Assembly (NCBI RefSeq): GCF_003236295.1
Contig: NZ_POTW01000003.1
Coordinates: 86,772-150,771, forward strand
DNA length: 64,000 nt
Direction: 5' to 3'
Origin: Jiangella anatolica
GTDB taxonomy: Bacteria; Actinomycetota; Actinomycetes; Jiangellales; Jiangellaceae
Both the position numbers and the translations under genes were made by a program. Positions within the stretch are counted from its first letter, which is position 1. Each line of letters begins with the position of its first letter. The notes below the pieces were generated by a model that saw nothing but the letters and a program-made list of their open reading frames with translations, was not told the origin of the DNA and did not search any database. Below, piece after piece: positions 25,675 through 35,100 of this stretch.

Positions 25675-25699
25675 ATTACGCTACCGCGAGTAGCGTAAT
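25675..25699. promoter_or_regulatory. TetR operator, perfect 10-bp inverted repeat
   Basis: ATTACGCTAC (25675-25684) and GTAGCGTAAT (25690-25699) are exact reverse complements with a 5-bp spacer, centred in the divergent TetR/esterase promoter region. Confidence 0.8.
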
Positions 25700-25716
25700 T
25701 GACTTCGGGAGGACGC

Positions 25717-26679
25717 ATGAGCGGCAAGGCGCCACTGGGCACCCGGATCCTGCGGGACACCCGCGACTGGGAGACCATGACCGACGACGAGGCGATCGCC
25801 GCACGCGAGCAGGCCAACCGCGCCGGATCGTCCCGGCTCGCCCGCATCGTCACCGGCCGGCCGGACCGTCACGCCCGCATCGAGCAGGCCACGATCGATC
25901 TTCCGGGTCGCCGCCTGACGCTGCGGGTGCACCGCCCGAAGCGCCCGGACCGGCGGCTGCCGCTGATCGTCTCGTTCCACGGCGGCGCCTTCATCGCGGG
26001 CACCGCCGCACAGAACGACTGGCTCAACAGCCGGCTCGCGGCGCACTGCCCGGCGGTGGTCGTCTCGGTGGAGTACCGCCTCGCGCCGGAGCACCCGCTG
26101 CCCGAGCCGGTCGACGACGGCTACGACACGCTCGTCCGGATCGTCGACGACCCCGTCGGCTGGGGCATCGACCCCGCCGCGGTGGCCGTCATGGGCGAGA
26201 GCGTCGGCGGCATGATCGCCGCGCTGATCGCGTTGCGGGCCCGCAAGGACGGCCCGCCACTGCGTGCGCAGGTGCTCAACTACCCGACCACGGACTGGAC
26301 CGAGACCATGACCGACTACCCGTCGATCACCGAGAACGCCGCCAATCCCACCCTCCCGCTGTCGCGCCTGCGCGCGGGGCGGAAGCTGAGTCTGCAGCCG
26401 ACGCTCGACCCGCGCGACGTGTCCCCGCTGAGCTTCGAGAGCCTCGCCGACCTGCCGCCGGCCCTGGTCGTCACCGCCGCACTGGACCCGGTGGCCGACC
26501 ACGGACGTCTCTACGCCGAACGGCTCCGTGGGGACGGCACCCATGTGCGAATGACCTGTTGGCCGAGGGCCACCCACACCTTCCTCAGCACCCCCGGCCT
26601 GGTGCCGGCCGCCCGGCCCGCCAGCCGCGAGATCCTCAGCTTCCTGCGCGACCGGCTGCATCCGGCTCCGCGAGGGTAG
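25717..26679 (+). CDS. Alpha/beta hydrolase, hormone-sensitive-lipase-type esterase
   Basis: 320-residue esterase of the HSL/family IV group: oxyanion motif HGGAF, nucleophile elbow GESVGG, acid residue in AALDPVADHGRLYAERL and His in RATHTF. Cytoplasmic, likely acting on short-chain esters or lactones. ATG 25717 is preceded by GGAGGA; it is the probable target of the divergent TetR regulator. The end overlaps the convergent SnoaL-like gene by 44 nt. Confidence 0.92.
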   Translation: MSGKAPLGTRILRDTRDWETMTDDEAIAAREQANRAGSSRLARIVTGRPDRHARIEQATIDLPGRRLTLRVHRPKRPDRRLPLIVSFHGGAFIAGTAAQNDWLNSRLAAHCPAVVVSVEYRLAPEHPLPEPVDDGYDTLVRIVDDPVGWGIDPAAVAVMGESVGGMIAALIALRARKDGPPLRAQVLNYPTTDWTETMTDYPSITENAANPTLPLSRLRAGRKLSLQPTLDPRDVSPLSFESLADLPPALVVTAALDPVADHGRLYAERLRGDGTHVRMTCWPRATHTFLSTPGLVPAARPASREILSFLRDRLHPAPRG

Positions 26680-27097
26680 CGGCGGTGCGGGCGAGTGCGT
26701 CCCGGAGCCGGGCGGTGTCCTCGAGGACGTAGTCGTCGACCATGCGGCCCCAGCGGATGCGAACCCACTGCACGCCCTCGTTGGTGTAGGCGCTGCCGTC
26801 GGCCAGGGTGGCACTGATCGCGAGCCTGACCACCACGGTCGTGTTCCACGGCCAGCCCTTGACCAGGATCTCGGTCGGTTCCAGGTGCAGCCCGGGCAAG
26901 ATCTCGGCCGCCCGTGCGAACCAGCGGGCGAACTCCTCCCGCCCGGTGAGGTCCGCGCCGAGAGCGGAGTCGCCGACGAACCGGAACCGCACGTCGGGAG
27001 CCGCCTGAGCCACCGCGGGCCGGAAGTCGCCGGTCTCGGCGATGCGGGTCCAGAGCCGCCGCACCTTCGCTCTGACGATCGCGTGGTACACGGCCAT
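26636..27097 (-). CDS. SnoaL/NTF2-like protein, copy 1
   Basis: 153-residue cone-shaped fold protein of the SnoaL-like polyketide-cyclase/NTF2 superfamily, with segments AAPDVRFRFVGDSALGADLTGREEF and VQWVRIRWGRMVDDYVLEDT. Possible roles are binding or turnover of a small hydrophobic molecule; no function can be assigned. It is divergent from an HxlR regulator with a palindromic gap. A near-identical copy lies at 38204-38626; this one has a 13-residue longer C-terminus that reads into the esterase 3' end. Confidence 0.88.
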   Translation of the reverse strand: MAVYHAIVRAKVRRLWTRIAETGDFRPAVAQAAPDVRFRFVGDSALGADLTGREEFARWFARAAEILPGLHLEPTEILVKGWPWNTTVVVRLAISATLADGSAYTNEGVQWVRIRWGRMVDDYVLEDTARLRDALARTAATLAEPDAAGRAGS

Positions 27098-27116
27098 CCC
27101 TCCCGGCCCACGCGTG

Positions 27117-27177
27117 ACTTGCTGTCTGCAAGCTGCCTTGTCGGGAGCCTATGCCGCGTTACTTGCTGACTGCAAGT
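27117..27177. promoter_or_regulatory. Two HxlR operator candidates (copy 1)
   Basis: ACTTGCTGTCTGCAAG (27117-27132) and ACTTGCTGACTGCAAGT (27161-27177) share the palindrome ACTTGC-n5-GCAAGT. Both lie in the divergent gap between the SnoaL-like and HxlR genes, and the motif is kept at the second copy of the module. Confidence 0.7.
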
Positions 27178-27192
27178 GACTATTCTGGGGTC

Positions 27193-27690
27193 ATGGACCG
27201 TGATCGTTTCGCCGGTATCTCCTGTTCGGTGGCGCGGGCGGCGGGAGTCGTCGGCGACCCGTGGGCGCTGCTCGTCCTGCGCGATCTCTACCTCGGCCTG
27301 ACCAAGTACGACGAGCTGCGCCGTGACCTCGGTGTGGCCACCAATGTCCTGGCCGACCGGCTGAACCGGCTCGTGACGGCGGGCCTGGTGACGCGCGAGG
27401 CCTACCGGGACGCGCCGGTGCGGCACGAGTACCGCCTCACCGAGGCCGGCCACGATCTCTACGGCGTCGTGGTCGCGCTGATGGCGTGGGGCGACCGGCA
27501 TCTGGCGCCGGACGGGCCGCCGATGCTCCTGGTCCACGCCGGCTGCGGCGAGGTCACGGTGCCCACCGTCGTGTGTGACACGTGCGGCGGACCGCTGACC
27601 GATGACACCGTCACGGTCCGTCCCGGGCCCGGCGGGCGGCACGCCCCGGGCACCGCCGTCATCGCCGAACGGCTGGCCGCAAGCGCGTAG
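27193..27690 (+). CDS. HxlR family winged-helix regulator, copy 1
   Basis: 165 residues. HxlR domain in the first 100 residues (Cys in ISCSVARAAG, then VVGDPWALLVLRDLYLG, winged helix NVLADRLNRLVTAGLVTREAY), followed by an extra tail with CGE...CDTCGG, a possible metal-binding knuckle. ATG 27193 was chosen because earlier in-frame codons cover the operator. It likely represses the divergent SnoaL-like gene and itself. A close paralog lies at 38722. Confidence 0.92.
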   Translation: MDRDRFAGISCSVARAAGVVGDPWALLVLRDLYLGLTKYDELRRDLGVATNVLADRLNRLVTAGLVTREAYRDAPVRHEYRLTEAGHDLYGVVVALMAWGDRHLAPDGPPMLLVHAGCGEVTVPTVVCDTCGGPLTDDTVTVRPGPGGRHAPGTAVIAERLAASA

Positions 27691-27855
27691 AGCGGGTCAC
27701 TGTGATCGTGGTCACATTTACCGGGATGGCGTGCTGACGAGCGCCGCGGTGCCCTCTTCTATGGGAACGGCCGCTCGGAGTTGTGCGGCAGCCCGCGTGC
27801 GCGAAGGGCGTGCTCGACTCTCAGCGGTGTGCGGAGTCAATGAGGAGTTGCCGAG

Positions 27856-30438
27856 TTGTCCTTGCTCGACCAGTCGAGCATTCGTGTCTCGGGCCTGTAC
27901 GGCGCCCCCCGCCTGCCGGCCCCTCTCGTGGAGCGCCCGCGGTTGCTCCAGTTGCTCGACGGGCCCCAGTCGCTCACCGTGCTGCGCGCGCCCGCCGGTT
28001 TCGGCAAGACGACGCTGGTCTCGCAGTGGGTACGGAGCCACCGGCGGCCAGGCGTGTGGATGACGGTCGACGCCGACTGCGGGACCAGGTTGGGCTTCTG
28101 GCGACGCCTCGAAGAGCTGTTCCGAGCGGCCGGCGAGGGCCTCCTGCAGACAACCGAAGGACGTGCCGCCCTCGACCTGCGCGGCCGGGTGATCCGGCTG
28201 GCCGCTGCGGTGTCGAGGCCGACCGTCGTGGTCGTCGACGACATCGACCGAATCGAGGACGGCGGGGTCCTCGACGACCTCCTGGTCCTGTTGCGGCACG
28301 GCGAACGGATCAGACTCGTCGTGATGACCCGTACCTCGGCGGCCTTCTCCGAGCCGGAGGTCCGCCTCGAGTTCCAGCCTCAGGTGATCGAGGGGGGTGA
28401 CCTCTGTTTCACTCCGGCGGAGACGGCGAGCGCCCTGGCCGGCGCGGGCGCGCTCGACATCGACTCCGATCTCGTCCGCGACGTGACCGCGGGAGTTCCC
28501 TTCGCCGTCAGGACTCTGGCCGCAGAGGCGTCGCCGGCCGACGGCGGCGCGGCGCTGGCAGAGCTGCTGGACCAGCACGTGAAGCGCATGCTGCGCCGCT
28601 CCTACGGCCGCTCGGCCTTCGGGCGCTTCCTCCTTCGGACGTCGCCGGCGGAGGAGTTCGACGCCGACGTCGCCGCCGACCTCGCGCAGGTGACCCGCCC
28701 GGCCGCCGTGCGGTATCTCGCCCAGGCCGAGGCCGACGGTCTGGGATCGTGGACCGGTGGCCGGGCGGGCGACCCCGACGCCCGGTTCACGTTCCTTCCA
28801 CTGGTCCGCTCCGCGTTGTGGTCGCAGCTACGGCATGACGGCCCCGATCTGGCCAACGAGCTGAGCCGGCGCTACGCCCGCTGGTCGATGACCCACGGCA
28901 GTCCGTACTCCGCGACGATCGCGGCGGTCCGTGGGGGTGACCTGACCCTCGCCGCCAGGGCGATCTGGCCGGGCTTCTTCTCGGTGAGTGCGCACGACTC
29001 GGCCCGGACGGTGGCGGCGCTGGAGACCATCCCGTGGCGCACGTTGCACGAGTATCCGGCGTTGGCGCTGTTCCTGGCCACGCAGTACGGCGCGTCGGAC
29101 ACCGGGCGCGCCCGGGCGCGACGGCTGTACACACTCGCCGCTGCCTCGGCACGCCGCCTGCTGCAGGCGGCCACCCTGGGCGAGGTCGAGCGGTTCGCCT
29201 TCTCCGTGATCGAGATGGTGTCCTCCCGGATGATCGGGCGCACCGAGGCGGCAGTGGCAGCGGCGGGGCGCGTCCTGCAGGTGTACCGGGGCTTCTCGGC
29301 GGCTGCTCGACAGGAGTTGGACGGGATGCTCGCCTCCCGGCTCATGCTGGCCGGGCATCAGTTCTGGCAGGCCGGGGAGATCGGCCGGGCGATCGAGGTC
29401 TACACCGAGGCGAATCTTCTTGCTGCCGACGAGGACGCCGAAGCCTTCACGGTTCCGCTCCTCGCGGCTGGAGCGGCGGTGCTGGGGAACCTGCCGCTCG
29501 CGCAGGAGTGGATCGCACGCGCGCGCCGGCTCGACTGGCCGGTCGACGAGAAGGACGACTATCTCGGTTCGCCCTATCACCTGGCCGAGGCGATCGCCGC
29601 GCTGGAGCGGTTCGATCTCACCGCGGCCGAACTCCACGTCCAGGCCGTGGAGCAGACCTTCTCGGCGTACGAGTACTGGGCGTGGTTCCTGCCGGTTCAG
29701 GCGTTCGTTCACGCGGCCAGGGGCAGGCCGCACGCGGCGCTGGTGCGGCTGCGGGCGGCGAGAGAGGACACGGAGCGTCCGCCCGCGACCGCTGAGCTGC
29801 GAGCCGTTCACGATGTCGTCGCAGGCCTGCTCCACGTCAGCGCCGGCGAGCTCGTGCTGGCCGAGCGGGCGGTGGCCGGTCGATCGCCCGCGTCCGCGGG
29901 CGCGCTGATGGTGAAGGCTCTCTCGGCCCTGGCCAGCGGGTCCGCCGAGCCGGCGGCCGAACTGGCGCGGGCCGCGCGCAGCCGGGCCCGGGATCCGCGG
30001 TCGACGGCGATCGCCCTGCTCCTGCACGCGGCGGCAACGATCCGGCTCGGTGAGCAGAAGGTGGCGTCCGTGAGCCTCGAGCGAGCCGCCGCGGTGATGG
30101 ACCTGAACGACCTTCGCACGCCACTGGCATTCCTTCCGCCCGGGGACCTGCGTGCCGTCGGCGACGTCGGCGTCCTGCCCACGGCCTGGTTGAGCGGTGT
30201 GCCCCGGCTCTTTCCGGACGCGGCTCCGCGCTACGACCTCACCGCGCGGGAGACGCGTCTCCTGACCAGACTCGCCACGTCGGACGCCACCTTGGCCGAT
30301 CTCGCCGCGGACCTGCATGTCTCGGTCAACACCCTGCGCGCTCAGCGCGCCAGTCTCTATCGCAAGCTGGGTGTGCGATGCCGCACCGAGGCGGTGGAGG
30401 TGGCCGAGGCCGCCGGGATCCTCACGGACGCGCCCTGA
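27856..30438 (+). CDS. LuxR family transcriptional regulator with STAND ATPase (MalT/LAL type)
   Basis: 860-residue regulator. The N-terminal NTPase has Walker A APAGFGKTTL (residues 45-54) and Walker B-like VVVVDDIDRI (about 123-132); the middle is helical repeat/TPR-like; the C-terminal LuxR HTH is LTARETRLLTRLATSD followed by LHVSVNTLRAQRASLYRK (about 795-850). Large ATP-dependent regulators like this sense a small ligand and activate catabolic or secondary-metabolic genes. TTG 27856 follows GAGG. It overlaps the convergent sugar symporter by 17 nt; a regulatory link with that gene or with the wall protein is possible but not shown. Confidence 0.92.
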   Translation: MSLLDQSSIRVSGLYGAPRLPAPLVERPRLLQLLDGPQSLTVLRAPAGFGKTTLVSQWVRSHRRPGVWMTVDADCGTRLGFWRRLEELFRAAGEGLLQTTEGRAALDLRGRVIRLAAAVSRPTVVVVDDIDRIEDGGVLDDLLVLLRHGERIRLVVMTRTSAAFSEPEVRLEFQPQVIEGGDLCFTPAETASALAGAGALDIDSDLVRDVTAGVPFAVRTLAAEASPADGGAALAELLDQHVKRMLRRSYGRSAFGRFLLRTSPAEEFDADVAADLAQVTRPAAVRYLAQAEADGLGSWTGGRAGDPDARFTFLPLVRSALWSQLRHDGPDLANELSRRYARWSMTHGSPYSATIAAVRGGDLTLAARAIWPGFFSVSAHDSARTVAALETIPWRTLHEYPALALFLATQYGASDTGRARARRLYTLAAASARRLLQAATLGEVERFAFSVIEMVSSRMIGRTEAAVAAAGRVLQVYRGFSAAARQELDGMLASRLMLAGHQFWQAGEIGRAIEVYTEANLLAADEDAEAFTVPLLAAGAAVLGNLPLAQEWIARARRLDWPVDEKDDYLGSPYHLAEAIAALERFDLTAAELHVQAVEQTFSAYEYWAWFLPVQAFVHAARGRPHAALVRLRAAREDTERPPATAELRAVHDVVAGLLHVSAGELVLAERAVAGRSPASAGALMVKALSALASGSAEPAAELARAARSRARDPRSTAIALLLHAAATIRLGEQKVASVSLERAAAVMDLNDLRTPLAFLPPGDLRAVGDVGVLPTAWLSGVPRLFPDAAPRYDLTARETRLLTRLATSDATLADLAADLHVSVNTLRAQRASLYRKLGVRCRTEAVEVAEAAGILTDAP

Positions 30439-31801
30439 AGCGGCTCGGCGACCCGGCATCGGCGGCGACGTCCTCGCGCGCGGCGAGGTCGGCCCTGATG
30501 CGGGGGAGCTGCCGGTCCACCGTGTAGGACAGCAGCAGCACGGCGACCAGCACCCAGACGACGACCGGGAGCCCGTAGAAGCAGAACCGGATGGCGGCGA
30601 CGGCGGCGGCTGACTGCCGATCGGCGTCCGGCCGATAGCCTCCCGCCGCCAGCAGCCAGCCGAGGGCCGCGCCGCCCAGCGCGGAACCGGCCTTGGCGGA
30701 GAACGCGGCCAAGGCGGCGATCAGACCCTCGGCCCGCACGCCGCAGCGCCACTGGCTGTAGTCGACGATGTCGGCCAGCACCGCGTACTCCACGGAGATC
30801 AGCAACCCGAGCGCGGCGCTCGCCAGCGCCGTTCCGGCCAGCACCGGGGCGATGTCTTGTCCGAACGGTATCGGCAGGGCGAAGCCGATCACTTGGATCA
30901 TCAGTGCGGCGATGAGGGTGTTGCGCTTGCCGAACCGTCGCGCCAACGGTCCGGCCACGACGAGTCCGGCGACCATGAGGACGGGCAGGAGCCCGAGGAT
31001 CGGAACGAGGTCCTCGCGGCCCAGATAATCGCGGCAGAAGTACACCGTCGAGGCGACCCGCGTGATCGACGCCGCGTTGATGAGTACGCCGGCGGCGATC
31101 ATGATCTTGACTGGGCGATTGGCCCGGAGCACCTGCCTGACCCCCGCGAGCCGCAGCCGGTGATCCACGGAGGCGCGTTCCCGCAACGTGGCGAACGCGA
31201 ACAGGAACAGGACCAGGGAGAGACAGCCGAGCAGGCACAGGGTCAGCGTGTAGCCGCGGCGGTCGTCGCCGCCGCCGAGCCACGCCACCAGGGGGAGTGC
31301 GGCGGCCCCGGCGGCGACCGACGTGACGAGGTTGCCCGCGGTCCGGGCAGCCGACAGGCGGACCCGCTCGCGATCGTCCGTCGTCATCCCGGCCAGAATC
31401 GAGATCACCGGGATCGTGGCGGCCGAGTACACGAGACTCAGCAACAGATAGGTGACGTAGGCCCACGCCAGCCGGCCCGACTCGGACCAGTCGGGTACCG
31501 AGAAGGTGAGCACGGCCAGGCTCGCGAACGGCACGCTCACCCACAGGAAGTACGGACGGGACCGCCCCCACCGCGTACGGGTGCGGTCGATGACGACGCC
31601 GATCACCGGATCCACGAGGGCGTCGAGCAATCGCACCAGCAGGAACAACGTTCCCACCGCCGCGGCGGGGATGCCGGCCACGTCGGTGTAGTAGACGACG
31701 AGGTAACCGCCGACCACGGTCCAGATCATCGTGGCCGCGCCATCGGCTGCGGCATAGGCGACGAGCGGGGATCGGACGGTTAGCGACCGGCGGTACGACA
31801 C
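30422..31801 (-). CDS. MFS transporter of the glycoside-pentoside-hexuronide (GPH) symporter type
   Basis: About 460 residues with 12 predicted membrane helices. The start of the family-specific region, LVAYAAADGAATMIWTVVGGY, and the loop DRTRTRWGRSRPYFLW match melibiose/xyloside cation symporters (the D-x-T-x-x-R-W-G-R-x-R/K motif). It probably imports a glycoside with H+ or Na+. I prefer GTG 31801, about 12 nt after GGAAG; an upstream GTG at 31867 in the same frame would add 22 residues. Confidence 0.88.
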   Translation of the reverse strand: MSYRRSLTVRSPLVAYAAADGAATMIWTVVGGYLVVYYTDVAGIPAAAVGTLFLLVRLLDALVDPVIGVVIDRTRTRWGRSRPYFLWVSVPFASLAVLTFSVPDWSESGRLAWAYVTYLLLSLVYSAATIPVISILAGMTTDDRERVRLSAARTAGNLVTSVAAGAAALPLVAWLGGGDDRRGYTLTLCLLGCLSLVLFLFAFATLRERASVDHRLRLAGVRQVLRANRPVKIMIAAGVLINAASITRVASTVYFCRDYLGREDLVPILGLLPVLMVAGLVVAGPLARRFGKRNTLIAALMIQVIGFALPIPFGQDIAPVLAGTALASAALGLLISVEYAVLADIVDYSQWRCGVRAEGLIAALAAFSAKAGSALGGAALGWLLAAGGYRPDADRQSAAAVAAIRFCFYGLPVVVWVLVAVLLLSYTVDRQLPRIRADLAAREDVAADAGSPSRFRARP

Positions 31802-32105
31802 GGCGCCGATTCTTCCAGTCGCCGCATTCCTAGGAGGACTAAGTCCGAGGGTGAATTCACCCAGCACATCGTCGGCCTTTGTCCTTTTTCGACCGCTTTA
31901 TCGGTCAATGGGATAGGGCAGCGGCGAGCACCTTGACGCATTACTGACCACGGATTCGTCCGATTCTCTTACGTTCTTGCCGCTGGTGCTCCGGCGGCGT
32001 ATCCACGTCGGCCGGGGCATCGGCTGCGGGCGACTGGAGCCATGGTCGCGGAGTCAAGCGCGCAGCGCTTGGCGAGGGTGGCCGCATAGCACGAAGGAGA
32101 GCCTC
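31802..32105. other. Intergenic region upstream of the wall-anchored protein gene
   Basis: A divergent gap that holds a small hairpin GACCG-CTTTAT-CGGTC (about 31889-31904), a TTGACG at 31933 and the GAAGGAGA ribosome site of the wall protein. I see no gene and no riboswitch that I can name. Confidence 0.4.
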
Positions 32106-35100
32106 GTGAACTCGAAAGCATCCCGTCATATCGATTCGCCTCGCCGATGGCGCCGATCGGCCCTACCTGACCACTCGGTACGCCGCGGCACCGCACTGGG
32201 TCTGGTGCTGGCGCTGCTGTCGAGCCTCTTCGTGCTCCTGGGCGGTGCGGGCGTGGCGCAGGCGGCGACGCCGGTCTACGAGATCACCACGGCGTGGGTG
32301 GATCCGCCGGCCAGCGTGACCAACGGCACGCCGGTGGTCGCCGAGTGGCGCATCAACGTGAACGACGCCGACAACCCGCCGAGCAACGAGCCGGTGGACA
32401 ACGTCACGGCCACGTTCAGGGTGGACAAGGCGTTCTTCGACCAGATCCCCGACATCTGCAAGACCGAGGGCGTCGACCCCGTGTCCAGCCTGAACGAGGC
32501 CAAGACGGAACTGACGTGCAACTTCGGCCAGGTCGCCATGGGCACCGCTCTGGTGTTGCAGACGCCAGTGGTGGCCAACGGCAACACCAACGACCAGATC
32601 GTGCTGGACGGCACCAGCCCGGGCGGTGAGAACCTCGAGCTGCCGCCGATCCTGATCCGCAACCCGTTCCAGATGGACATCGAATGGGTCACCACCACGG
32701 CGTACGAGCGGTGGAACAGCCTCGTCGACGGCGAGCGTGAGTACGTCGACGTCGACCTCACCTGGTCGATCCGCACGATCCGGGGCTCGGATCGTGGGCC
32801 GGACGATGTGGAATACCGGCTGCGGATCGTGGACTCGAACGGCAACCCGGTGACGGTCGGAACACACCCGACAGACCAGGGCCACGTGGACTGGCGCGGC
32901 GTGGTCGGTTGCACGGCCCACGACATGGGCCCGGTGCCGGGGCACCCGTACTCCAGCCAGCCGGGCGTCAACGAGCTCCACGGGAACTTCCTCGCCCCCG
33001 GCGGCACCTGCACGCTGACCCCGGTCGCCGGCCAGCCGGGCTTCTTCGACCTCGAGATCAACGGCATCAACTACGACCTGGCCGACGCGGCTTCGCGGGA
33101 CTCGGTGAACAACCTGCTGCCGCCGAACTGGAGCTACGTGGCCACGGGTTCGGTCTGGGTGCGGGTGCTCACGGACGTGGCGGGGTCGGTGGCTCTGTCG
33201 ATTCCGGACCCGCCCACGTATGAGTCGCCCGTGGGTAACCAGGAGTCCGCGGACCTGCCGGGTAACAACACCGCCAACAAGCCATACAACCTGCCGGGCG
33301 GGTTCAGCGCGGGCTGGGTCCGGCCGTTCACTGAGAGCGGCGGGCAGGTTCACGACGACACGTACCGCGTCCCGCCGGGGACGACGATCCAGACCTACAC
33401 CGCGCTGGGCCGCGGCAACGACGCCGCCGCGAACGAGCCTCGCGGCCTCTGCACCGTGCTGGACACGGCCTACGTCGACTTCGACCCGAACACGCCGATC
33501 GAGTTCTGGGCGTCGCGGCCGAATGGTGGCGCGGACCAGGTTCCGGGGACGTTCGGCCAGCTGCAGTACTACACCGGCCCGGTCGGCGATCCGAACGACT
33601 TCAACTGCGGCACCGGAACGTGGAGCGCCAGCCTCCCGCCGAACCCGGCGACCTCGGTGACGGCGGTGCGGTTCATCTACCAGTTCGAGGACTACGGCGC
33701 TCTCAACTCGCCCCTCCTGCAGTTCCGGGTGCCGATGACGGTCCAGCAGAACACTCCGATCGGCCAGGACGTCTGGACATTCGGCTCATTCATGTTGAAC
33801 AACAACTGGCCCGACCTCAGTGGCGACGGCACCATCGTCACCCCGACCGACGATGCCCGCTACGACCACACCAACGGGCGACGCGACATCGTGCGGATCG
33901 TCACCGCGGCGCCGTACATCGAGAAGGAGGCGTCGGTCGCGACCGCGACCTACGGGGTGCCGGTGGAGTTCACGCTGACCTACTCGGCGACCGGCTCCGG
34001 CAACATTCCGCCGACCGTCGACGACTACGGCATCCGTGACGTGCTGCCGCTGGGCATGACGTACGAGCCCGGTTCGGCCGATCCGGAACCGGTCGTGACG
34101 ACCGACCCGCAGGGCCGGCAGGTGCTGACCTGGACGCTGGACGGCGTGACGACCAACGTGGATCACACGCTGACGTACCAGGCGGTGGTGGACTCCAGTG
34201 TGCCGCCGGGCACGCCGCTGACGAACACGGCGGAGTCCAGTCTGGCCGGGTTCACCTCGACGCCGGTCGACGCGACGGTGACGACCACGACCAACGGCTA
34301 CACCTTCATCATGAAGATGGCCGACCCGACCTACATCCCGTTCGTCAACGACGAGGGTGTCGGGACGGGCTCGTGGACGGTGACCATCGAGTCGCGCGAC
34401 CCGGCGCCGCAGGCGTTCACCGACACGATCGACATCCTGCCCTACATCGGTGACCAGCGCGGCACGGCCTTCCACGGCACCTACACGCTGTCCGACGTGG
34501 TGCTGCCCAACGGTGGCACGGTGTACTACACCGACGCCGACCCGGCGACGCTGTCCGACGATCCGGCGGCCGAGGCGAACGGCGCCCCGAACGCTCCCTC
34601 GGACCTGTGGACCACGACGCGGCCGGAGAACCCGACGGCGATCCGCGTCATCGGCGGTGAGCTGCCGCCCGGTGAGGCGTTCGGGTTCCAGGTGGTCATC
34701 GAGACCGAGGGCGCGCAGCCGCAGGACGTGTATGTCAACCGGGCGCAGGCCCGGGCGGGGCACACCGAGTTGGTGATGCGCACGTCGGCGCCGCTGTACG
34801 TGTCGGACTACGCGGTGGCGAAGACGTCGGACCCGGCTCCGGGGTCGACGGTGAAGCCGGGTGACACGATCACCTACACGATCACCGTCACCCAGGAGGG
34901 ACCCGTCCCGGCGGCGGCCGTGTTCACCGACACGCTGGCCGAGGTCCTCGACGACGCGGTCTACAACAACGACGTGACCGCGGACATCGGCACCGCGACC
35001 TACGCCGACGGGGTGCTCTCGTGGGAGGGCGTCGTCCCCGTTGGAGAGGTCGCGACCATCACGTTCTCGGTGACGGCGAAGGACGTCCCGGCGCTCGAGG

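Larger units (their letters stand above)
26687..27690. repeat. Duplicated SnoaL-like/HxlR module, copy 1
   Basis: The SnoaL-like gene body, the divergent promoter and the whole HxlR gene recur at 38218-39219 in the same orientation with high nucleotide identity. The two copies form a direct repeat of about 1 kb, 11.5 kb apart. Confidence 0.85.

Noticed and set aside
31802..32105. Possible c-di-AMP (ydaO-type) riboswitch before the wall protein
   Set aside because: I could not find the conserved core of that riboswitch; only a small hairpin and a ribosome site are visible.
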